Positions 27,827-37,205 of a stretch of DNA of 64,000 nucleotides are shown here, one piece after another. The notes below the pieces were generated by a model. That model ran no database searches. It saw nothing but the letters and a program-made list of their open reading frames with translations, and had not been told where the DNA came from. Source of the DNA: Exiguobacterium indicum HHS 31 (GTDB taxonomy: Bacteria > Bacillota > Bacilli > Exiguobacteriales > Exiguobacteriaceae); NCBI RefSeq assembly GCF_001939065.1, contig NZ_MPSZ01000001.1, positions 1 through 64,000 of the forward strand, given 5' to 3'. Each line of letters begins with the position of its first letter. Within the stretch, counting starts at the first letter, position 1. The position numbers and the translations under genes are program-made.

Positions 27827-28396
27827 TTATGCTTTTTTGATTGAGTCCATGACTGGATCTTGAGGGCGACGATCTGCTTCTTCTGTGATCATCTTTGATG
27901 TCTCAGCGAATATGTCCATGAAGCTGTCGCCATACAAGCGACGTACGATCGCAGAAATGTCCGTTAATTCCGGGAACTTCCCGTACAATTCCTGAAGAGG
28001 AAGTGATGCACGGAAGACACCGTTTTCTTCAGGGCGGAACGCTTGAATCGTCTCAAGCAAGAGTGATTCGCCCTCTGGTGTCAACTGGACGTAGGTATTT
28101 CGTTTATCTGTTTCCTTTTTCGAGAACGTCAACAATCCGCGGTCTTCTAACTTCTTCGAGAAGTTGAATGCCGTCGAGACGTGCATGACACCATATTTCG
28201 CGATCTCTGAAATCGAGGCACCGCCTAGCGCGTGCGAAATCCACAAGATATGATGTTCATTGATGTTCAGATCAAAGGGCTTGATCCAATTTTGCCAATC
28301 TTTTTCTACCGTTTTCCATAGTGCTTTGCTTAACTGGACAATCTTGTGGCTATACAACAAAGCCTCTTGTCCAGGATATAACTTTTCGTGTTCCAT
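27827..28396 (-). CDS. hpr: MarR-family regulator Hpr (ScoC)
   Basis: Winged-helix regulator that in Bacillus represses extracellular protease genes and other transition-state functions. [34 protein letters not shown] (residues about 45-80) contains the recognition helix, and the long N- and C-terminal helices form the dimer. Length 189 residues. AAAGGATGAG precedes the ATG. Adjacent to yhaH and hit, the same order as in Bacillus. Confidence 0.93.
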   Translation of the reverse strand: MEHEKLYPGQEALLYSHKIVQLSKALWKTVEKDWQNWIKPFDLNINEHHILWISHALGGASISEIAKYGVMHVSTAFNFSKKLEDRGLLTFSKKETDKRNTYVQLTPEGESLLLETIQAFRPEENGVFRASLPLQELYGKFPELTDISAIVRRLYGDSFMDIFAETSKMITEEADRRPQDPVMDSIKKA

Positions 28397-28479
28397 ATCT
28401 GACTCATCCTTTCGAAAGGTGACAATGGCTCAAACGCGCAAAATGCAAACTATACAAAAACAAATCGAAGCAACGGATC

Positions 28480-28821
28480 TTACTTTTGTGGAGAAAGCTG
28501 GTCTGCTTCCTGTTTCGCTTCATCAGCGAGAGACTGGATCTTCGTGAGCGATGCTTGGACTTCCGTTTGGTATTCCGAGACGCTCTGCATGACTTCTTCT
28601 TTGAAGTGCATACCAGACGCTTTTGCTGTCTCTACTAAGTTCTTGCCCTCCTGGGTCAAATCCTGCACATTCGTTACGATTGTAGAATAAGAATTTCGAC
28701 GTTGATGACCGTTCGAAGAGTCGCTTTTCGTACCTTGGCGAAGCGCCTTCAGACCGTAAAAAGTCACAAGTGTTAGCGTAGCACCAAAAGCGACCCAGTT
28801 ACGGGCGGGACGCTTCGACAT
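28480..28821 (-). CDS. YhaH-like (YtxH-type) membrane-anchored protein
   Basis: 113 residues. A short basic start (MSKRPARN) is followed by one membrane segment (WVAFGATLTLVTFYGLKAL), then a soluble helical tail rich in Gln, Glu and Lys (about residues 50-113) that may form a coiled coil. The layout is that of YtxH-type proteins and the position between hpr and hit is that of Bacillus yhaH. Function unknown; neighbours suggest a stress or envelope role. AGGAGG stands before the ATG on the minus strand. Confidence 0.8.
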   Translation of the reverse strand: MSKRPARNWVAFGATLTLVTFYGLKALRQGTKSDSSNGHQRRNSYSTIVTNVQDLTQEGKNLVETAKASGMHFKEEVMQSVSEYQTEVQASLTKIQSLADEAKQEADQLSPQK

Positions 28822-28935
28822 ATTGAACCTCCTTTTTAATATTAAAATATTTGTTTCATATTATTTTACCGAAAATCGAATGAAAGAAACCTATTTCGGC
28901 AATATTTTTCTAAGAATAGAAGAAAAAGAACAGAC

Positions 28936-29361
28936 TTAGATGCGAGAAGCGATCGAGTTAGCGAGTTCAGCTAATTCCTCTGCCGTGTAATCGTCATTAT
29001 GAACTTCCCATTTTGCACCGAAACCGTCTTGTTTATCGTGACGCGGAATGAGGTGCAGGTGGAAGTGAGAGACCGATTGACCCGCTACTTTTCCTGTATT
29101 CGATAAGAGATTCATGCCAGCTGCCTCTGTCTCTTGTTGAAGCGCACGACTGATTTGCGGGATCGTCGCAAATACGTCTTGTGCTTGTTCAGGAGAGAGA
29201 TCATACAAATTATCGGCATGTTGTTTTGGGATGACGAGCGTATGTCCTTTCGTCACTTGTGACAGGTCAAGGAAAGCGAGAACTTGTTCGTTCTCGAATA
29301 CGATATGACCAGGGACTTCTTTGCGAGCAATTTTACAGAAGATACATGACTCTTTTTGCAT
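28936..29361 (-). CDS. hit: HIT family protein (Hit)
   Basis: Nucleotide-binding hydrolase of the histidine-triad superfamily. The triad HFHLHLIPR is near residue 98, following the N-terminal CIFCKIARKEVPGHIVFE and GHTLVIPKQH. Length 141 residues. Two Cys residues near the N-terminus could bind zinc in some members. GGGAG precedes the ATG. Its true substrate in Bacillales is not known. Confidence 0.93.
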   Translation of the reverse strand: MQKESCIFCKIARKEVPGHIVFENEQVLAFLDLSQVTKGHTLVIPKQHADNLYDLSPEQAQDVFATIPQISRALQQETEAAGMNLLSNTGKVAGQSVSHFHLHLIPRHDKQDGFGAKWEVHNDDYTAEELAELANSIASRI

Positions 29362-29489
29362 GGAACGTTCACTCCCTTGGGTAAGATAATATTAGTATAC
29401 GGAAAGTTTCCGACTTCCGCACGATTGACAGTCAAATTGAACCCGATACACTTAGAAACATACAGCTACTGAAGGAAGGAGCGAATTGC

Positions 29490-30542
29490 ATGGCATCACG
29501 AGTAGCCACGACGGCACAAAAAAAACGAAAACGGCGCCTGCTCGTCGGTAGCGTCATCATCGTCGGTCTTTTCTTATTCGTTGCCTTTTGGTTTGGACGT
29601 AACATGCAAGAAGCGGCGAGAATGGAGAAAACAGACGAGCGTCTTGCTACCTTGTTAAAGGAAAAGGATCAGCGTAGATTCCAACAACTCGTCACGATGA
29701 ATGGTAAGTCACTACCGATGAGTGAAGCGACGCGACTCGTTAATTGGTTGACGGCTGACTCAGAACGGACGGACCGGGTCATCGCACAAGTCAAACAGGA
29801 TCAAGGCGCAGGGAAGCAAGTGAAGACACATCTGTTTTCGCTTCAAGAAGAAGATGGATGGCTTTGGTATGACCGGTACTCTCTCGATGTGAATCCTCAG
29901 CGGTTAACCGTTTCAAGTGATTTACCGGGAACGAAGATTTCATTAGATGGAGAAGAAGTCGGGACGATTGATCAGAAATCCCTTGAACTCAAGCGATCTC
30001 CTGGAGAGTACGATGTTCAAGCAAGTGCGGAACAATCCGGACAGACCGTCCAGGAATCAAAGACTGTACAACTCGGAGATGAACCGAACGCGACAGTCGA
30101 CTTTAAATTGGCTGATCGATTCAATACGACCGTTTCGAACGAATATGCAGTCGATATCAAAACGTTACTTGAGACGGAAGTGAAAGCCCGGACTGGAAAA
30201 AGTATCGATACGATGACTGGCTATCTCGGACGTTCGCGTGACTCGTTCGAGAATACGTTCGGCACGCCTGATTCGACCGTTGCCAATCGAGCACGATACG
30301 ATGGATATGAAGTGACCTATCAATCGGGGCAGGTGGAAGAATTGCTAATCCGATTAAATAAGACTCCAGATGAGTTAGAAGCCATCGCTGGAAAACCAGA
30401 ACGAAAGAAGCGCGAGCAAGTCGGTACCGTTTGGGAATATCCGTCTAGTTTTCTCGAAGGTGTGTTCGAATGGTTGAACTTACGAGCAGAAAAACGAGTC
30501 GTCGAGCGAGAGGACGGTATGTGGTTACAATTAAAAGACTAA
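29490..30542 (+). CDS. TcaA/YvbJ-like membrane-anchored extracellular protein
   Basis: 350 residues. A basic cytosolic start (KKRKRR) is followed by a single membrane segment (about 20-40: LLVGSVIIVGLFLFVAFWF). The extracytoplasmic part includes a PEGA-like beta segment (VSSDLPGTKISLDGEEVGTI near residue 140) and a C-terminal domain of unknown type. The arrangement resembles TcaA/YvbJ-type surface proteins, but I see no diagnostic motif. GGAAGGAG lies seven bases before the ATG. It occupies the gap between hit and ecsA and has its own terminator. Confidence 0.72.
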   Translation: MASRVATTAQKKRKRRLLVGSVIIVGLFLFVAFWFGRNMQEAARMEKTDERLATLLKEKDQRRFQQLVTMNGKSLPMSEATRLVNWLTADSERTDRVIAQVKQDQGAGKQVKTHLFSLQEEDGWLWYDRYSLDVNPQRLTVSSDLPGTKISLDGEEVGTIDQKSLELKRSPGEYDVQASAEQSGQTVQESKTVQLGDEPNATVDFKLADRFNTTVSNEYAVDIKTLLETEVKARTGKSIDTMTGYLGRSRDSFENTFGTPDSTVANRARYDGYEVTYQSGQVEELLIRLNKTPDELEAIAGKPERKKREQVGTVWEYPSSFLEGVFEWLNLRAEKRVVEREDGMWLQLKD

Positions 30543-30575
30543 AAAAATCCTCGGACAGAACGTCCGAGGATTTTT
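30541..30575. terminator. Terminator, likely bidirectional
   Basis: AAATCCTCGGAC pairs with GTCCGAGGATTT around AGAAC, with A and T tracts on either side. It lies between the convergent genes at 29490 and 30578. Confidence 0.88.
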
Positions 30576-30577
30576 GG

Positions 30578-30829
30578 TTATCGTTTATTCACCGCACGGA
30601 GAATGAACGATACGATGAGGATAAGAATGATAGCTCCGAGTAAAGCAGGTACGATTGCGAATCCAGCAACCATTGGACCCCAGTTTCCGAATAATGCTTG
30701 ACCAATCAATGCACCAACGAAACCAGCGATGATGTTACCAATGATACCACCTGGAACATCTTTACCTAAAATCAAGCTTGCTAACCAACCAATAATACCA
30801 CCGACGATTAATGCCCATAAGAATCCCAT
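30578..30829 (-). CDS. GlsB/YeaQ/YmgE family membrane protein, paralogue 2
   Basis: 83 residues, three membrane spans, glycine-rich signature GGIIGWLASLILGKDVPGGI and IIGNIIAGFVGALIGQALFG. Family members are induced by general or acid stress and their molecular role is unclear. It shares more than half its residues with the neighbour at 30863, so they arose by duplication. Expected to be co-transcribed with it (33 bp apart). Confidence 0.88.
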   Translation of the reverse strand: MGFLWALIVGGIIGWLASLILGKDVPGGIIGNIIAGFVGALIGQALFGNWGPMVAGFAIVPALLGAIILILIVSFILRAVNKR

Positions 30830-30862
30830 TTAAAACACTCCTTTTCAATTTAAGATATATGA

Positions 30863-31111
30863 TTACTTACGTACTGCCCGGAGAATAAGTGAGACGATGA
30901 AGATCAAGATGACTGCTCCGAGAATAGCCGGAATGACTGCGAAACCAGCGATTTTTGGTCCCATTGAACCAAAGATGGCTTGACCGATCATCGAACCGAT
31001 GAAACCAGCGATGATGTTACCGATGATGCCACCCGGCACATCTTTCCCGATAATTAAACTTGCGATCCAACCGATGAGACCACCAATGATGAGTGCCCAT
31101 AAGAAACCCAT
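30863..31111 (-). CDS. GlsB/YeaQ/YmgE family membrane protein, paralogue 1
   Basis: 82 residues, same architecture as the neighbouring paralogue: MGFLWALIIGGLIGWIASL, IIGKDVPGGIIGNIIAGF and a C-terminal span. Upstream gene of the pair, with GGAG before the ATG. A SigB-like promoter can be read upstream (31140-31165), which would fit stress induction. Confidence 0.88.
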   Translation of the reverse strand: MGFLWALIIGGLIGWIASLIIGKDVPGGIIGNIIAGFIGSMIGQAIFGSMGPKIAGFAVIPAILGAVILIFIVSLILRAVRK

Positions 31112-31139
31112 TTCTAAACATCTCCTCTACATATTAGTT

Positions 31140-31165
31140 TTACCTGTTTTCAGGCAGTTATAAAC
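31140..31165 (-). promoter_or_regulatory. Possible SigB-type promoter for the GlsB pair
   Basis: On the minus strand GTTTAT and AGGTAA are separated by 14 bp, against the remembered SigB pattern GTTTAA-N12-15-GGGTAW. It stands about 30 bp before the start codon. The match is imperfect (one base in each box). Confidence 0.4.
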
Positions 31166-31439
31166 ACGTGCGAAAATGAAAAAATCTGAAATCGTTCATT
31201 CTTTAGTTCATTCTTTAAATGACTAGACGATTAGACCACTTGATAGAGAATGAATAGACGATTCATTGATTTCACTTTCAATTTACATGTAAATCGTTTT
31301 CATATATTGATGTAACGATTACACTTAGAGTAATTGCCGAAAAAACAAGTATTAAAACATTATATTTTAAAAAACTAGGCGTTACGCTAGAAAAACGAAG
31401 CGAGTCTACTTTACGATGAGCCTAAAGGGAGTGGCAGAT
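31166..31439. other. Spacer with short repeats upstream of ecsA
   Basis: No gene is visible in this spacer. It contains a tandem 12-bp repeat (GTTCATTCTTTA at 31194 and 31206) and a 9-bp motif TAGACGATT twice (31224, 31255). A perfect 14-bp palindrome ATTTACATGTAAAT lies at 31281-31294 and a gapped repeat AATGAAT/ATTCATT at 31249-31267. AT-rich throughout. It separates the divergent GlsB pair and ecsA and may hold operators for one or both. Confidence 0.6.
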
Positions 31440-32174
31440 ATGTTATTAGACATTAAAGATTTGTCAGGAGGATACGGATCAAAAACCGTTCTGCATGACA
31501 TCAATATCGAAGTCGACCGAGGTGAACTCGTCGGTCTAATTGGGTTGAACGGTGCCGGAAAATCAACGACGATCAAGCATATCCTTGGTCTTTTACCGGT
31601 CAAGACGGGATCGGTTCGAATCAATGGATTGGATTTAACGACGAACGAAACCGAGTATCGTCGCCAAGTGGCGTATATTCCGGAGCAGCCGATGTTATAT
31701 GAACAACTGACGTTACGGGAGCACCTTCGTCTGATGGCGCAAGGATATGACGTCGAAGAAGCAATCGCGACAGAACGCGCGCAACATTATGCTGAACGAC
31801 TTCGAATGACGAAGCAACTCGAATGGTTTCCAAGTGTCTTCTCAAAAGGGATGAAGCAAAAAGCGATGATTTTATGTGCACTCGTCACAGGCAGTGAACT
31901 GTTGATCGTCGATGAACCGTTCGTTGGACTTGATCCACTGGCAATCCGAGAGTTACTTCAGATTTTTAGTGAACTGAAGCAGGACGGTAAGGGGATCTTA
32001 ATGTCGACGCATATTCTTGAGACAGCCGAGCGTCACTGTAACCGATTCGTGCTCTTACATGAGGGGCACATTGCAGCAGAGGGAACGACAACTGCTTTAC
32101 GCGCACGATATGGACTGCAAGATGGAACGCTGGATGATCTGTACGTTGCCGCGATCGAGGAGGCGGAACTATGA
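31440..32174 (+). CDS. ecsA: ABC transporter ATP-binding protein EcsA
   Basis: Cytosolic ATPase of the EcsAB transporter, whose loss in Bacillus impairs secretion, competence and RasP-dependent proteolysis. Walker A GLNGAGKSTTIKH is near residue 38, signature FSKGMKQKAMILCAL near residue 136 and Walker B LLIVDEPFVGLDP near residue 154. Length 244 residues. AAAGGGAG lies before ATG 31440. Its stop overlaps ecsB by 4 bp. Location next to hit and hemE is the conserved Bacillus order. Confidence 0.92.
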   Translation: MLLDIKDLSGGYGSKTVLHDINIEVDRGELVGLIGLNGAGKSTTIKHILGLLPVKTGSVRINGLDLTTNETEYRRQVAYIPEQPMLYEQLTLREHLRLMAQGYDVEEAIATERAQHYAERLRMTKQLEWFPSVFSKGMKQKAMILCALVTGSELLIVDEPFVGLDPLAIRELLQIFSELKQDGKGILMSTHILETAERHCNRFVLLHEGHIAAEGTTTALRARYGLQDGTLDDLYVAAIEEAEL

Positions 32175-33307
32175 ACAGCCAGTCCTTATGGAAGGAACGC
32201 TACCAGGCGGCGATGACGGAAACGGTGAAATATACAAGGTACATGGCGAATGGCGGACTGTTATTTACCGTTTACTTCGTTATTTTGTACGGTTTAGTCG
32301 TCTACGGACGTTTCCTCGACCAACTCGATCCATCGTTTCCAGGTCGATTCGTCATGGCAGCCTTGTTTCTGATTTTACCGCTCTATCGGACGAGTCGGAC
32401 GTTTCTCGTTGAGGCGGACCAAGTGTTTCTATTACCGGTGTTAGCGAAGTTATCAAGTTTCATGCAACAAGTACGAGCGTACAATGCGGTCTTTGGTATC
32501 ATCCGTGCCGTGATTCCGTTTTTAGCTGTCGTTGTTCTCTATGTTCGAACGGAACAGACGACACCACTTGAACTTGTTTTACTTGGGGTAGCGCTTGCTT
32601 TGTTCGGAGCTGCTGCGAATTTATCAAAGCTTGAAGGCATCGCACATCGGACGGTGTTACTGTATGCGTTCGGAGCGGCGCTACTCGTCATCATCGATAT
32701 GGCGTGGATGACAATTGTCGTCGCACTTCTCTTAATGGTCGTACTCCATTTAAAGCGTCAGGACCATCTTCCTCTACGCGAATGGATTGCGCTCGAACAG
32801 GAATCGCGTGATCGTTTTTATCGACTAGCGAACTGGTTCGTCGATGTGCCGCATTTATCGGCAACGTATAAACGCCGTCGTCTCTTGAGTAACATGGTCG
32901 AGCGGATTCCATATCGAGCTCAAACGACATTCGATTACTTGTATGTCAAACAGTTCATCCGGAGTGGAGACGGGATCGGATTGATTGTTCGTTTGACGCT
33001 GATCGGGGCTGTGTTCATGTGGTTAGCGAGTGGCAACGAGTTGTTCGTTGCGCTTGCAATCCCTGCGTTTGCAGGATTGACAAGCTTTCAACTAGCACCG
33101 TTCACGAAGGCAGTGGACCAACATCTATTGACTCGTCTATTACCGTTTGGAAATGCTGTACAGGCGAAACGGAAAATCATCCGCTTCGCAGCAATCAGTC
33201 AATGCATCGTCTTGACGCTACTTGGATTCTTTTTAAGCGGATCCATCTATGTCGTTGGTGGGGCAGCCTTGGCGCTTGTGATTGGTGAATACTACGCTCG
33301 AAAATAA
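32171..33307 (+). CDS. ecsB: ABC transporter membrane protein EcsB
   Basis: Membrane partner of EcsA; 378 residues with about six to eight hydrophobic segments, starting with LLFTVYFVILYGLVVYGRFL near residue 30. LVFLLPVLAKLSSFMQQ-like region (here QVFLLPVLAKLSSFMQQ) and a C-terminal span pair are typical. Starts inside the last codons of ecsA (ATGA overlap), so translation is coupled. No EcsC-like gene follows. Confidence 0.9.
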   Translation: MNSQSLWKERYQAAMTETVKYTRYMANGGLLFTVYFVILYGLVVYGRFLDQLDPSFPGRFVMAALFLILPLYRTSRTFLVEADQVFLLPVLAKLSSFMQQVRAYNAVFGIIRAVIPFLAVVVLYVRTEQTTPLELVLLGVALALFGAAANLSKLEGIAHRTVLLYAFGAALLVIIDMAWMTIVVALLLMVVLHLKRQDHLPLREWIALEQESRDRFYRLANWFVDVPHLSATYKRRRLLSNMVERIPYRAQTTFDYLYVKQFIRSGDGIGLIVRLTLIGAVFMWLASGNELFVALAIPAFAGLTSFQLAPFTKAVDQHLLTRLLPFGNAVQAKRKIIRFAAISQCIVLTLLGFFLSGSIYVVGGAALALVIGEYYARK

Positions 33308-33311
33308 TAAA

Positions 33312-33354
33312 CAAGAAAGAGCCTACGCGATGAATCCATCGTGTAGGCTCTTGT
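33312..33354. terminator. Hairpin between ecsB and amtB
   Basis: A 16-bp stem, AAGAGCCTACGCGATG with CATCGTGTAGGCTCTT, around AATC. The T tract is short on both sides, so efficiency is uncertain; it serves convergent genes. Confidence 0.75.
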
Positions 33355-33367
33355 ACTTTACTAATTG

Positions 33368-34666
33368 TTAATTGACGCGTTCGTTTGAGAAATCTTCTTC
33401 TTCGACCATACGCAATTCTTTGCTGACAGGAGCAGGGAGATCGTAAGAAGATTGACCATGTTCCGCAACGTCCAGTCCGCGGAGTTCATCTTCGCGTGTG
33501 ATCCGAAGACCAATCGTAAGGTCGAGAACTTTTAAGAATGCATAACTCAAGACACTGACGATGACGACGGCAAAGACGACACCAAGTGCTTGAACACCGA
33601 GTTGCGTAAAACCGCCACCATAGAAGAGACCAGCTTGTCCGATCCCTGTGATTTCAACGAGTCGTGGTGAAGCGAAGAATCCAGTGGCGAGTGTACCCCA
33701 GATACCAGCGACGCCATGAACGGAGAAGGCACATAATGGATCATCGACACGGCTTGCGAGAAGAATGCTCGTTCCATATGTGATCACACCAGCGAGGAAA
33801 CCGATGACGACAGCTGCCCACGGTTCGACGAAGGCACAGGCTGCTGTGATGGCAACGAGTGCAGCTAAGACACCGTTGATGATTGAAGGGATATCTGCGA
33901 CACGACGGTGCCAGAATGAGATGGCAAGAGCACCGAGGGCACCTGCTGCAGTCGCAAGTAACGTCGTCAAGGCAACGTAACTAAAGAATCCATCGGCAAT
34001 CGTTAGTGTCGAACCAGCATTGAAGCCGAACCAACATAACCAGAGGATGAAGGCACCAACGACAGAGTAGATGACGTTGTGTCCGAGTAACGGTGTTTTT
34101 TCAGCACCGATTCGTTTCTTGAGCAGTAAAGCAGCAACGAGTGCAGCAATCCCACCTTGTAAGTGAACGACCGTTGATCCAGCGAAGTCTTGCATCCCGA
34201 GCGAACCAAGGAATCCACCTGCCCAAACGGAACGTGCAATGATCGGATAGATGATAGCAACGAAAAACGTTCCGAACAACAGGTAGACGGATAATTTAGC
34301 ACGTTCTGCGAATCCGCCCCAAGCGATCGCGAGGGAGACAGCGACGAATGAGAGTTGGAAGAGGAACTTCACATCAATCGTGATGTTCGACCAATCAAGA
34401 CTGCTGAATCCTCCTTGTAAAAAGAATCCTTCCGTTCCGATGATAGAATTGCCATCACCGAACGTCAATCCGAATCCGATGGCCCAAAAGGCGAGAGCGG
34501 CAACCGAGAAGCTGATGATTTGTTTGACGGCGACGTGCCCCGCGTTCTTCGCCCGTAACATCCCTGTTTCTAGAAGTAAGAATCCGATTTGCATCGTAAA
34601 GACGAGCAGTGCTGCGAATAAGACATAAAACGTATCGACTGAGATAGCGAATTGTTCCAGTTTCAT
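33368..34666 (-). CDS. amtB: Ammonium transporter
   Basis: Ammonium channel of the Amt/Rh family (NrgA in Bacillus), 432 residues with about eleven membrane spans. N-terminal [24 protein letters not shown] (here [19 protein letters not shown]) and the conserved [20 protein letters not shown] segment carry the pore histidine. The C-terminal tail ends [17 protein letters not shown], the typical PII-contact region. The ATG at 34666 follows AAAGGAGG; an earlier ATG overlaps that site. A TnrA/GlnR operator lies 72 bp upstream. No PII gene (glnK/nrgB) follows. Confidence 0.94.
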   Translation of the reverse strand: MKLEQFAISVDTFYVLFAALLVFTMQIGFLLLETGMLRAKNAGHVAVKQIISFSVAALAFWAIGFGLTFGDGNSIIGTEGFFLQGGFSSLDWSNITIDVKFLFQLSFVAVSLAIAWGGFAERAKLSVYLLFGTFFVAIIYPIIARSVWAGGFLGSLGMQDFAGSTVVHLQGGIAALVAALLLKKRIGAEKTPLLGHNVIYSVVGAFILWLCWFGFNAGSTLTIADGFFSYVALTTLLATAAGALGALAISFWHRRVADIPSIINGVLAALVAITAACAFVEPWAAVVIGFLAGVITYGTSILLASRVDDPLCAFSVHGVAGIWGTLATGFFASPRLVEITGIGQAGLFYGGGFTQLGVQALGVVFAVVIVSVLSYAFLKVLDLTIGLRITREDELRGLDVAEHGQSSYDLPAPVSKELRMVEEEDFSNERVN

Positions 34667-34690
34667 TGTCGTTCCTCCTTTATCCATTTA

Positions 34691-34725
34691 AAGTATGTGT
34701 TTACTTTAGACGGAAATACTTTCAA
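34691..34725 (-). promoter_or_regulatory. Likely amtB promoter
   Basis: On the minus strand TTGAAA (34720-34725) and TAAACA (34698-34703) are separated by 16 bp. The TnrA box centre is about 55 bp upstream of the expected start of transcription, close to the usual activating distance near -50. Confidence 0.45.
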
Positions 34726-34737
34726 AGAAACGTGTTG

Positions 34738-34754
34738 TGTCAGAAAATCTGACA
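34738..34754. promoter_or_regulatory. TnrA/GlnR operator between amtB and tnrA
   Basis: TGTCAGAAAATCTGACA fits every fixed position of the remembered consensus TGTNANAWWWTNTNACA. Being palindromic, it can serve both divergent genes: activation of amtB, and autoregulation of tnrA, whose start codon is 30 bp away. Confidence 0.85.
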
Positions 34755-34783
34755 TGGTATTTTTGTGGAAAGGAGTGACGAAG

Positions 34784-35086
34784 ATGAACTACCGTGAAAA
34801 AAAGGTGATGTCGATCGGAATCGTCTGTGAATTGACCGGCTTGTCAGAACGTCAGATTCGTTACTATGAGGAACGGAAGTTGATCTTTCCAGAACGGACA
34901 AATGGAAAAACACGAAAATATTCGTTTACGGATGTCGAGCGACTCGTCGAAGTCGCGGAAAAAATCGAGGATGGCTGGCGTACGCACGAAATTCGAGAAA
35001 AAGAACGTAAGGTAACGGAACAGCAACGTTCAGACTTGATCCGCGGTCAGTTAAACGCTGCGTTCGGTCTTTACAAGAAACAGTGA
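34784..35086 (+). CDS. tnrA: MerR-family nitrogen regulator TnrA
   Basis: Global regulator of nitrogen genes. The N-terminal MerR helix-turn-helix ([20 protein letters not shown], then [20 protein letters not shown]) matches TnrA/GlnR. The C-terminus [13 protein letters not shown] resembles the conserved GQLNAHF motif by which feedback-inhibited glutamine synthetase binds TnrA, and the protein is short (100 residues, near TnrA 110), both arguing for TnrA rather than GlnR. AAAGGAG precedes ATG 34784. Divergent from amtB around a consensus operator. Confidence 0.9.
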   Translation: MNYREKKVMSIGIVCELTGLSERQIRYYEERKLIFPERTNGKTRKYSFTDVERLVEVAEKIEDGWRTHEIREKERKVTEQQRSDLIRGQLNAAFGLYKKQ

Positions 35087-35132
35087 ACATTTCATGAACT
35101 GGTAACAGAACTGTCATTTTGTAAACGATTTA

Positions 35133-35163
35133 TTGGCACAGACTTCTTAATTTCAGATATAAT
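35133..35163 (+). promoter_or_regulatory. Probable hemEHY promoter
   Basis: A perfect -10 box TATAAT (35158-35163) lies 67 bp before hemE. The best -35 candidate is TTGGCA (35133-35138), but the spacing of 19 bp is long, so the -35 assignment is uncertain. Confidence 0.5.
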
Positions 35164-35229
35164 GTTTCTGTGTTCACAAACTTATCGTACGTTTTTTTGG
35201 GGCGTTAGAACGAGTATAAAGGGGTAGTT

Positions 35230-36276
35230 ATGATGAAGAAATTCAATGATACGTTTTTGCGGGCGATCCGTGGCGAGCAGATTGATCACGTTCCCGTCTG
35301 GTACATGCGACAAGCAGGTCGTTATCAAGCGGAATATCGTGAAATCAAGAAGACGCGGACGCTTTTCGAGATCACACATGACTCGGAACTAGGCGCATAT
35401 GTGACAGAACTACCTGTAAAACAATTAGGGGTCGATGCAGCGATTCTGTATAAAGACATCATGACGCCACTTCCATCGATGGGCGTTGACGTCGAAATCA
35501 AGAGTGGTATCGGTCCAGTCATCGCGAACCCGATTCGCACGATGGCAGATGTCGAAGCATTACAACCATTCAACCGTGAAGATATTCCATATATCTATGA
35601 AACGATTCGTTTGTTACGAGAACGACTCGAAGTACCGTTGATTGGTTTTTCCGGGGCACCATTCACGCTTGCGAGCTATATGATTGAAGGTGGTCCTTCG
35701 AAGGGATACCATAAAACGAAAGCATTGATGTATGGACAACCTGAGGTATGGCATGCCTTAATGGAGAAACTAGGTGACATGGTCATCGATTACATCAAGT
35801 CACAAGTGGATGCAGGAATCCAAGCGTTCCAAATCTTTGATTCATGGGTCGGAACGACAAGCCGGAAAGATTATGTCCGTTACATCAAGCCAACGATGGA
35901 ACACATTTTCACGGAATTAAAAGATACAGGCGTGCCGATGATCATGTTCGGTGTAGGAGCGAGTCACTTGGCAGAAGAATGGCACAGTTTACCGTTAGAC
36001 GTCGTCGGACTTGATTGGCGTTTGTCGATTGACGAAGCACGTGAGCGTGGATTGACGAAACCTGTCCAAGGAAACCTCGACCCGTCTTATCTGCTAGCAC
36101 CGTGGGATATCCTTGAAGCAAAAACGAAGGAAATTCTCGACATGGGAATGAAGCAACCAGGATTTATCTTTAACCTCGGTCACGGCATCTTCCCGGAAGT
36201 CGATCCAGAAGTATTGAAACGTTTGACTGCATTTATCCATGATTATTCGAAAGAAAAAATGGAGGTAGGAAAATGA
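35230..36276 (+). CDS. hemE: Uroporphyrinogen decarboxylase
   Basis: Decarboxylates four acetate side chains of uroporphyrinogen III to give coproporphyrinogen III. The signature [15 protein letters not shown] is near residue 20 and [14 protein letters not shown] near residue 210. Length 348 residues. There are two possible starts (ATG ATG at 35230); AAGGGG upstream favours either. First gene of hemE-hemH-hemY, with hemH overlapping the stop by 4 bp. Confidence 0.96.
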   Translation: MMKKFNDTFLRAIRGEQIDHVPVWYMRQAGRYQAEYREIKKTRTLFEITHDSELGAYVTELPVKQLGVDAAILYKDIMTPLPSMGVDVEIKSGIGPVIANPIRTMADVEALQPFNREDIPYIYETIRLLRERLEVPLIGFSGAPFTLASYMIEGGPSKGYHKTKALMYGQPEVWHALMEKLGDMVIDYIKSQVDAGIQAFQIFDSWVGTTSRKDYVRYIKPTMEHIFTELKDTGVPMIMFGVGASHLAEEWHSLPLDVVGLDWRLSIDEARERGLTKPVQGNLDPSYLLAPWDILEAKTKEILDMGMKQPGFIFNLGHGIFPEVDPEVLKRLTAFIHDYSKEKMEVGK

Positions 36277-37205
36277 AGACGTTAGGACTACTTGTTATGG
36301 CGTACGGTACGCCATATAAACCAGAAGATATCGAGCGTTATTATACGCACATCCGTCGCGGGCGCAAACCGTCTCCAGAAGCATTGGCAGAGTTGACGGA
36401 ACGTTACGAAGCTATCGGTGGTGTCTCACCACTCGCACAAGTCACGATTGATCAGGCTGAAGAGCTACACCGTCAACTGTCTGAGAAATATGCTGGTGAA
36501 ATCGAGTTCAAACTCTATCTTGGTCTGAAACACATCGAACCATTCGTTGAGGATGCTGTCGAACAAATGGCAAAAGACGGCATTACGGAAGCGGTCACGG
36601 TCGTATTAGCACCACACTATTCAACGTTCAGTATCCGTTCATATAACGGTCGTGCGAAGGAAGTCGCGGACCAACATGGTATTCGTCTCGCATCCGTCGA
36701 ATCGTGGTACAAAGAAGAAGCGTTTCTCGATTGGTGGGGGAAAGAAATCCGCAAGACGTTCGACGCTTTACCAGTACCTGAAGAGAAAGCCGTTCTCGTC
36801 GTTTCAGCACACAGTCTACCTGAGAAAATCATTGCAAACGGTGATCCATACCCAGAGCAATTGAAGGAAACAGCCGAATTGATCGCGCAACGTGCTGGTG
36901 TACCGCATATGATCACAGGCTGGCAATCGGCTGGACAAACGCCAGAACCATGGCTTGGACCAGATGTTCAGGATTTGACACGTGACGTCTACGAAGAAAA
37001 AGGATATGAAGCATTCGTCTACGTACCCGTTGGTTTCGTTGCCGATCACCTAGAAGTATTGTTCGATAATGATTACGAGTGTAAAGTCGTCTGCGACGAA
37101 CTCGGAATTCACTATGCGCGACCTGTCATGCCAAACGCGGATCCAGCTTTCATGAAAGCTGTCACGGAAGCCGTCGCGAAACAGGTGGGTAGTTATGTCC
37201 AGTAA
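36273..37205 (+). CDS. hemH: Coproporphyrin III ferrochelatase HemH (CpfC)
   Basis: Inserts iron into coproporphyrin III in the Gram-positive heme route. [26 protein letters not shown] is the N-terminal region; catalytic histidine lies in [11 protein letters not shown] near residue 180, and the second-site glutamate follows in [14 protein letters not shown] near residue 252. Length 310 residues. ATGA overlap with hemE shows translational coupling; it ends inside the first codons of hemY (11 bp overlap). Confidence 0.95.
   Translation: MKTLGLLVMAYGTPYKPEDIERYYTHIRRGRKPSPEALAELTERYEAIGGVSPLAQVTIDQAEELHRQLSEKYAGEIEFKLYLGLKHIEPFVEDAVEQMAKDGITEAVTVVLAPHYSTFSIRSYNGRAKEVADQHGIRLASVESWYKEEAFLDWWGKEIRKTFDALPVPEEKAVLVVSAHSLPEKIIANGDPYPEQLKETAELIAQRAGVPHMITGWQSAGQTPEPWLGPDVQDLTRDVYEEKGYEAFVYVPVGFVADHLEVLFDNDYECKVVCDELGIHYARPVMPNADPAFMKAVTEAVAKQVGSYVQ

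Noticed and set aside
34738..34754. CodY box reading of the amtB/tnrA palindrome
   Set aside because: The 17-bp site fits TnrA/GlnR at every fixed position but not the AATTTTCWGAAAATT CodY consensus.
35113..35132. cre-like half site before hemE
   Set aside because: Only the left half (TGTAAACG) matches; the right half deviates at three or more positions.
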